The notes under the pieces: generated by a model
What the model saw: only the letters and a program-made list of their open reading frames with translations
The model's database searches: none
What the model was told of the DNA's origin: nothing
Source of the DNA: Doris montereyensis
Taxonomy: Eukaryota; Mollusca; Gastropoda; Nudibranchia; Dorididae
Assembly: GCA_037039925.1 (NCBI GenBank)
Contig: JAXRKP010000169.1
Coordinates: 194,501-258,500, forward strand
Direction of reading: 5' to 3'
DNA: 64,000 bases
In this document: positions 57,821-64,000 of the stretch, piece after piece
How positions within the stretch are numbered: the first letter of the stretch is position 1
How the letters are laid out: every line of letters starts with the position of its first letter
Translations under genes and position numbers: made by a program

Positions 57821-58679
57821 AAAGCTGCGATAGACTTCGATAGGCTGCAATAGGCTGCGATAGACTGCGATAGGCTGCGATAGGCTGCGACAGGCTGCGA
57901 TAGGCTGCGATAGGCTGTAATACGCTGTGATAAAGAGCGATAAAGAGCGATAAAGAGCGATAAAGAGTGACAGACTCCGATAAAGAGAGAAAGACTGCGA
58001 TAGGCTGCGATAAAGAGCGCGATAAAGAGCGATAAAGAGCGATAAAGAGCGATAAAGAGCGATAAGCTGCTGCGATAAAGAGCGATAAAGAGCGATAAAA
58101 AGAGCAATAAAGCGATAAAGAGCGATAAAAGAGCGATAAAGAGCGATAAAGAGCGATAAAGAGCGATAAAGAGCGATAAAGAGCGATAAAAAGCGATAAA
58201 GAGCGATAAAGAGCGATAAAGCGATAAAAACGATAAAAAAGCGATAAATAGCGATAAAGAGCGATAAATGAGCGATAAAAGCGATAAAGAGTGATAAAGA
58301 GCGATAAAGAGCGATAGGCTGCGATAGGCTGCGATAGACTTCGATAGGCTGCGATAGACTGCGATAGGCTGCGATAGGCTGCGATAAGCTGCGATAGGCT
58401 GCGATAGGCTGTGATAAAGAGCGATAAGGAGCCATAAAGAGCGATAAAGGGCGACAGGCGATAAAGAGCGAAGGCTCCGATAAAGAACGATACTGCGATA
58501 AAGAGCGATAAAGAGCGATAAAGACCGATAGGCTGCGATAAAGAACGATAGGCTGCGATAAAGAGCGATAGGCTGCGATAAAGAGCGATAGGCTGCGATG
58601 AAGAGCGATAAAGCTGCGATAAAGAGCGATAAAGAGCGATAAAGAGCGATAAAGAGCGATAAAGAGCGATCAAGAGCGA

Positions 58680-60160
58680 TAAAGACGATAAAGAGCGATA
58701 AAGAGCGATAAAAACGATAAAGAGCGATAGGCTGCGATAGGCTGCGATAGGCTGCGATAGGCTGCGATAAGCTGCGGTAAAAGCGATAAAAGCGATAGGC
58801 TGCGATAGGCTGTGATAAAGAGCGATAAGGAGCGATAAAAGCGATAACGAGCGATAAAGAGCGATAGGCTCCGATAAAGAGCGATAAGCTGCGATAGGCT
58901 GCGATAAAAGCGATAAAGCGCGATAAAGAGCGATAGGCTGCGATAAACAGCGATAGGCTGCGATAAAGAGCATAGGCTGCGATAAAGAGCGATAAAGAGC
59001 GATAAAGAGCGAAAAAGCGCAAAAGAAAACGATAAAGAGCGATAAAAAGCGATAAAGAGCGATAAAGTGCGATAAAGAGCGATAAACAGCCATAAAAGAG
59101 CGATAAAAGCGATAAAGAGCGATAAAGAACGATAAAGCAGCGATAAAGAGCGATAAAATAAAGAGCGATAAAAAGCAATAAAGAGCGATAAAGAGCGATA
59201 GGGAACGATAAAGAGCGATAAAGAGCGATAAAAAGCGATAAACTGCGATAGGCTGCGATAGGCTGCGATAGGCTGCGATAGGCTGCGATAGACTGCGATA
59301 AAGAGCGATAAAGAGCGATAAAGAACGATAAAGAGCGATAGGCTGTGATAAAGAGCGATAGGAGCGATAAAGAGCGATAAAGAGCTGATAAAAAGCGATA
59401 GGCTGCGATAGGCTGCGATAGGCTGCGATAAGGCTTCGATAGGCTGCGATAGGCAGCGATAGGGATAAAAGCTAAAGTGATAAAAAGCGATAAAGAGCGA
59501 TAGGAAAAGCCATAAACAGCGATAGGCTGCGATAAACAGCCATAGGCAGCCATAAAGAGCGATAAAAGCGGCGATAAAGAGCGATAGGAGCGATAGGAGC
59601 AATAAAGATAGCGATAGGGTGCGATAGGCGGCGATAGGCTGCGATAGGCTGCGATAGGCTGCGATAGGCTGCGATAGGTTGCGATAGGTTGTGAAGAGGT
59701 TGAGTATAAACAGGATAAAGATAGGGAGCGATAGGCTAAGTGGTAGGCTAGCGATAGAGCCATAAAGCTGCGAAAGGCTGCGATACGCTGTGATAATGAG
59801 CTGATAGGCAGGATAAAAAGCGATAAAGAGCGATAAAGCGATAAAGAGCGATAAAGAGCGATAGGCTGCGATAAAGAGTGATACAGAGCCATAGAGGAGC
59901 GATAAAGAGCGATAAAGAGCGATAGGAGCGATAAAGCAGCGATAGGCTGCGATAGGCTGCGATAGGATGCGATAAACAGCAATAAAGAGCGATAGCCTGC
60001 GATAAACAGCGATAGGCCGCGATAAAGAGCAATAAGCTGCGATAAAGAGCGATAAAGAGCGAAAAGCGCGAAAAAGAGCGATAAAAGCGATAACTGCGAA
60101 GCGATAGGCTGCGATAGAAGAGCGATAAAGCGCGATAATGAGCGATAGGCTGAATTAGAC
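58680..60160 (+). repeat. Decayed third copy of module Q
   Basis: Aligns with 40.73-42.24 and 49.73-51.23 kb through GCGCAAAAGAAAACG (about 59,018), GATAGGGAACG (59,199), AACAGCCATAGGCAGCCATA (59,532), GGTTGTGAAGAGG (59,688), GATACGCTGTGATAATGAGC (59,781) and GCTGAATTAG (60,149). The cap block is reduced to two GCAGCCATA units, and a stretch at 59,703-59,745 (GAGTATAAACAGGATAAAGA) is out of register. Confidence 0.8.
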
Positions 60161-60270
60161 TGCGATAGGCTGCGATAGACTACGATAGGCTGCGAGCGAT
60201 AAAGAGCGATAGAGCGATAAAGAGCGATAGGCTGCGATAAGCTGCGATAGGCTGCGATACGCTGTGATAA

Positions 60271-60360
60271 AGAGCGATAAAGAGCGATAAAGAGCGATAA
60301 AGAGCGATAAAGAGCGATAAAGAGCGATAAAGAGCGATAAAGAGCGATAAAGAGCGATAA
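60271..60360 (+). repeat. Perfect run of A units (9 copies)
   Basis: Nine uninterrupted AGAGCGATAA decamers straight after a CGCTGTGATAA anchor. In copy 2 the matching interval (51,341-51,430) contains rare units such as AAGCTATAAAG and GCAATAGAGAGCG. Confidence 0.88.
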
Positions 60361-63300
60361 AAAAGCGATAAAGAGCGATAAAGAGCGATAAAGAGCGATC
60401 AAGAGCGATAAAGAGCGATAAAGAGCGATAGATCGATAGAAAGACTGCGATAGGCTGCGATAGACTGCGATAGGCTGCGATAGGCTGCGATAGGCTGCGA
60501 TAGGCTGCGATAGGCTGTGATAAAGAGCGATAAGGAGCGATAAAGAGCGATAGACTCGATAAGAGCGATAGGCTCCGATGCGATAAAGCTGCGATAAAAG
60601 CGATAAAGAGCGATAAAGAGCGATAAAGAGCGATAAAAAGCGATAAAGAGCGATAGGCTGCGATAAAGAGCGATAGGCTGCGATAAAGAGCGATAGGCTG
60701 CGATAAAGAGGATAAAGAGCGATAAAGAGCAAAAAAGCGCGATAAAGAGCGATAAAAGCGATAAAGAGCGATAAAGAGCGATAAAGAGCGATAAAGAGCG
60801 ATAAAGAGCGATAAAGAGCGATGAAGAGCGATAAAGCTGCGATAAAGAGCGATAAAAAGCGATAATAGGCTGCGATAGGCTGCGATAGGCTGCGATAAAG
60901 CTGTGATAAAGAGCTATAAAGAGCGATAAAGAGCGATAAAGAGCGATAAAGAGCGATAGGCTCCGATAAAGAGCGATACGCTTTGATAGGCTGCGATAAA
61001 GAGCGATAAAGAGCGATAGGCTGCGATAAAGGCAATAGGCTGCGATAAAGAGCAATAGGCTGCGATAAAGAGCGATAACGCTGCGATAAAGAGCGATAAA
61101 GAGCGATAAAGGGAAAAGAGCGATAAAGAGCGATAAAGAGCGATAAAGAGCGATAAAGAGCGATAAAGAGCGAAAACAGTGATAAAGAGCGATAAAGAGC
61201 TAAAGAACGATAAAGAGCGATAGGCTGCGATAAAGAACGATAGGCTGATAGGCGATAAAGAGCGATAGGCTGCGATAAAGAGCGATAGAGCGATAACGAG
61301 CGATAAAGAGCGATAAAAAGCGATAAAGAGCGATAAAGGAGCGATAATAGGCTGCGATAAAGAGCGATCAAGAGCGATCAAGAGCGATAAAGAGCGATAA
61401 ACAGCGAGGCGATAAAGAGCGATAGGCTGCGATAGGAGCGATAGGCTGCGATAGGCTGCGATAGGCGAGCGATAGGCTGCGATAGGCTGCGATAGGCTGC
61501 GATAGGCTGCGATAGGTCAGTGATAAAGAGCGATAGGGAGCGATAAAGAGCGATAAAGAGCGATAGGCTGTGATAGGCAGCGATAGCTGCGATAGGCAGC
61601 CATGATAAAGAGCGATAAAGAGCGATAAAGCGCGATAGGGTGCAAGAGCGATAGGCTGCGATAGGCAGCGATAGGCGGCGATAAAGAGCATTAGGCTGCG
61701 ATAGGCTGCGATAAAGAGCGATAAAGCGCGATAAGGAGCGATAGAGAACGATAAAAGCGATAACGATAAAGAGCGATAGGCTCGATAAAGAGCGATAAAG
61801 AGCGATAAAGAGCGATAAAGAGCGATAAAGAGCGATAAAGAACGATAGGCTTCGATAAACAGCGATAGGCTGCGATAAAAGCGCGATTAAAAGCGATAAA
61901 GAGCGATAAAGTGCGATAAAGAGCGAAAAAGCGATAAAGAGCGATAAAGAGCGATAAAGAGCGATAAAGAGCGATAAAGATAAAGAGCGATAAAGAGCGA
62001 TAAAGATGATAGGCTGCGATAAAGAGCGATAGGCTGCGATAAAGAGCGATAAAGAGCGATAAAGAGCGATAAAGAGCGATAAAAAAGCGATAAAGAGCGA
62101 TAAAGAGCGATAAAGAGCGATAAGAAACGATAAAGCTGTGATAAAGAGTGATAAACTGCGATAGGCTGCGATAGGGCGATAGGCTGCGATAGGCTGCGAT
62201 AAATAGCGATAAAGAGCGATAAAGCTGCGATAAAGCGATAACGCGATAGGGAGCTGCGATAGGCTGTGCGATAAAGAGCGATAAAGAGCGATAAAGAGCG
62301 ATAGGCTGCGATAGGAGCGATAGAGCAATAAAGAATTGATAAAGAGCTACGATAGGCTGCGATAAAGAGCATAAAGAGCGATAAAGAACGATAGGGAGCC
62401 ATAGGGAGCGATAAGGGATAAAGAGCGATAACGAACGATAAAGAGCGATAAAGAGCGATAGGCGCTAAAGAGCGATAAAGAGCGATAGGTTGCGATAGGC
62501 TGCGATAGGCTGTGATAGGCTGCGATGGGTCCGATACGCGGTAGGCTGCGATAGGCTGCGATAGGCTGTGATAAATAGCGATAAGGCTGCGATAAAATGC
62601 TGCGATAAAAAAAAAGATAACGAGCGATAAAGATCGATAGGCTCCGAAAAAGAGCGATAGGCTGCGATAGGCTGCGATAAGCTGCGATAAAGAGCGATAA
62701 AGAGCGATAAAGAGCGATAAAGAGCGATAAGGGCGATAAAGAGCGATAAAGCTGCGATAAAGAGCGATAAAGAGCGATAAAGAGCGATAAAGAGCGATAA
62801 AGAGCGATAAAGAGCGATAAAGAGCGATAAAGAGCGATAAAGAGATATAAAGAGCGATAAAGAGCGATAAAGAGATAAAGAGCGATAAAGAGCGATAAAG
62901 AGCGATAAAAAGAGCGATAAAGAGCGATAAAGAGCGATAGGCTCCGATAAAGAGTGCGATAGGCTGCGATAGGCTGCGATAGGCTGCGATAGGCTGCGAT
63001 AGGCTGCGATAGGCTGCGATAGGCTGTGATAAAGAGCGATAGGCTGCGATAAAGAAGCGATAAAGAGCGATAAAGAACGATAAAATGCGATAAAGAGCGA
63101 TAAAGAGCGATAAAGTTCGATAGAGCGATAAAGCGATAGGCTGCGATAAAGCTGCGATAGGCTGCGATAAAGAGCGATAGGAGCGATAAAAGCGATAAAA
63201 AGCGATAAAAGCGATAGGCTGCGATAGAGAGCGATAAAGAGCGATAAAGAGCGATAAAGAGCGATAAAAAGTGATAGGCTGCGATAGGCGCAATAGAGCG

Positions 63301-64000
63301 ATAGGCTGTGATACGCTGTGATAAAGAGCGATAAAGCTGCGATAAACAGCGATAAAAGAGCAGACTAAAAAAGCGATAAAGAGCGATAAAGAGCGAAAGA
63401 GCGATAAAGAGCGATAAAGAGCGATAAAGAGCGATAGGCTGCGATAGGCTGCGATAGGCTGCGATAGGTTGATATAGGCTGCGATAAAGCGCGATAAAGA
63501 GCGATAAAAGCGATAAAGCTGCGATAAAGAGCGATGTGATAAAGATAAAACGATAGGCTGCGATAAAAGAGCGATAAGGTTGATAAAGAGCGATAATAGA
63601 GCGATAAAAAAGAGCGATAAAATGCGATAGAGCGATGAACAGGAGCGATAAAAGAGCGATAAAGAGCGATAGACTTCGATAGAGCGATAAAGAACGATAA
63701 AGAGCGATAAAAGCGATAAAGAACGATAAAGAACGATAAAAGGCGATAAAGAGCGATAAGGAGGTTAAACAGCGATAAAGAAGCGATAAAGAGCGATAAA
63801 GAGCGATAAATAGGCTGCGATAAAGAGCGATAGGCTGCGATAGGCTGCAGATAAAGAGCTAAAGAGCGATAGGCTGCGATAGACTGTGATAAAGAGCGAT
63901 AGAAGCGATAAAGAGCGATAAATATAAACTCCGATAAAGAGCGATAAGGCTGCGATAAAGAGTGATAAAGAGCGATAAAGAGCGATAAAGAGCGATAAAG
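60360..64000 (+). repeat. Homogenised and indel-rich array to the window edge
   Basis: Mostly plain A and B units with many 7-9 or 11-13 bp steps (GGAGCGATAAAAGCG, GATAGAGCGATAAAG). Weak landmarks remain: GACTTCGATA at 63,671, GGGAGCCATA at 62,393, GATCGATAGGCTCC at 62,631. Another run of eight perfect A units is at 62,761-62,840. The array runs off the window. No gene. Confidence 0.8.

Larger units (their letters stand above)
1..64000. repeat. 10-bp satellite array filling the whole window
   Basis: The whole window is built from tandem decamers. The two main units, in the orientation seen right of 2.68 kb, are GCGATAAAGA and GCGATAGGCT. They share the core GCGATA and differ in the last four bases. 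They occur in blocks rather than strict alternation, and sit in exact 10-bp register over long stretches, so neighbouring lines of sequence look identical. Common variants change one base in the core (GTGATA, GCAATA, GCCATA, GCGACA, GCGGTA) or alter the tail (AAACA, GGGT, GGGA, GGTT, AAAAA, AAGGA). I found no stretch over about 70 bases that cannot be read as a degenerate form of the unit, apart from the related but distinct decamers at 1.6-2.1 kb. No gene, RNA or transposon interrupts it. Function unknown; structural or heterochromatic satellite is the plain reading. Confidence 0.97.
55110..64000 (+). repeat. Higher-order repeat, copy 3 (cut by window edge)
   Basis: Landmarks: GATCAATAAAGTTCG 55,788; GTGACAGACTCC 56,621; AGAACCATAAAG 57,246; GCGATAACGATAAAG about 57,632; GATCAAGAGC 58,670; GCTGAATTAG 60,149; a decayed GATCGATAGGCTCC at 62,631 where the second GATCAATAGGTTCG is expected. 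55.2-57.2 kb matches copy 2 closely, but beyond about 57.3 kb rare units are replaced by plain A and B units and small indels are frequent. Confidence 0.82.

Noticed and set aside
56053..61371. Very long minus-strand open frame (over 1,700 codons), and similar ones at 24,048-28,196, 51,230-55,123, 5,419-8,829 and 4,268-7,285
   Set aside because: The T/C-rich strand of the decamer has no stop in any frame, so open frames overlap in all three frames at once. The products are only YRSLSLFIAL/YRSLSQPIAA repeats, starts are chance CAT units, indels are not compensated in threes, and there is no domain, promoter or splice signal.
1..64000. CRISPR array
   Set aside because: The units are contiguous with no unique spacers, and no cas-like gene is present.
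1..64000. Telomere or interstitial telomeric repeat
   Set aside because: No TTAGGG or TTTAGGG tracts; the CTTCTAACCC units at 1.68-1.75 kb contain TAACCC but only with a 10-bp period.
1..64000. GATA-type simple repeat (Bkm satellite) or a field of GATA-factor sites
   Set aside because: The period is 10 bp, not 4, and in the intact unit GATA is preceded by C, so it does not fit the usual WGATAR site. Only decayed TGATAA units would fit, and these look like CpG decay products.
1..64000. Insect insulator-type CGATA or TATCGATA sites as a function
   Set aside because: CGATA is simply part of every unit, full TATCGATA is not a regular feature, and nothing shows an insect genome.

Overview
The window is one continuous block of satellite DNA with no gene that I can support. 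Nearly every base belongs to tandem copies of a 10-bp unit. From about 2.68 kb to the right edge the + strand reads GCGATAAAGA ('A' unit) or GCGATAGGCT ('B' unit), with minor variants such as GCGATAGGGT, GCGATAGGGA, GCGATAGGTT, GCGATAAACA and GCCATAGGCA. In the first 2.6 kb the same units lie on the opposite strand (TATCGCTCTT, TATCGCAGCC). I see no tRNA, rRNA, CRISPR, insertion sequence, retroelement, promoter or terminator. The many very long open frames on the unit's T/C-rich strand are by-products of a stop-free 10-bp period.

Layout. 1-1,603: inverted-orientation array. 1,604-2,110: a different set of decamers (CGAACCGTTT, CTTCTAACCC, CTTTTAACCG and TTCCTACAGC types). 2,111-2,598: inverted-orientation array again. 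2,599-2,675: the switch point, where the array turns round. The flanks 1,180-1,667 and 2,599-3,080 form an imperfect inverted repeat centred near 2,133. 2,676-9,900: two head-to-tail copies of a roughly 3.5-3.8 kb module ('module P'). 9,900-15,460: irregular array with many register-breaking indels and a micro-inversion. 15,460-18,500 and 20,770-23,700: two more module P copies. 23,700-37,600: array with shorter local duplications and several copies of a module that ends in a GCCATAGGCA-rich block. 37,600-64,000: a higher-order repeat of about 8.8-9.2 kb in three successive copies (the first lacks its left end, the third is cut by the window), each with a nested duplication of about 2.1 kb near its start or end.

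Organism. A 64-kb gene-free array with nested higher-order structure points to a eukaryotic chromosome, in heterochromatin, near a centromere, or on a small or sex chromosome. Each intact unit carries one CpG, and the commonest single-base variants are GTGATA and GCAATA. That is the pattern left by deamination of methylated CpG, so a genome with CpG methylation (for example a vertebrate) is likely. The CCCTATGGCT-type units loosely recall short GC-rich minisatellites of galliform birds; that is only an impression, and I do not assign a species.

The most notable properties are the exact 10-bp phasing of AT-rich and GC-rich steps (a nucleosome-favouring pattern), the very high CpG density, a decapeptide code that is the same in all three frames of one strand, and several nested levels of duplication. 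Parts of the window (about 7.9-24 kb, 51.8-55.0 kb and 57.3-64 kb) carry many indels and look partly homogenised, which may be assembly or consensus error rather than biology.
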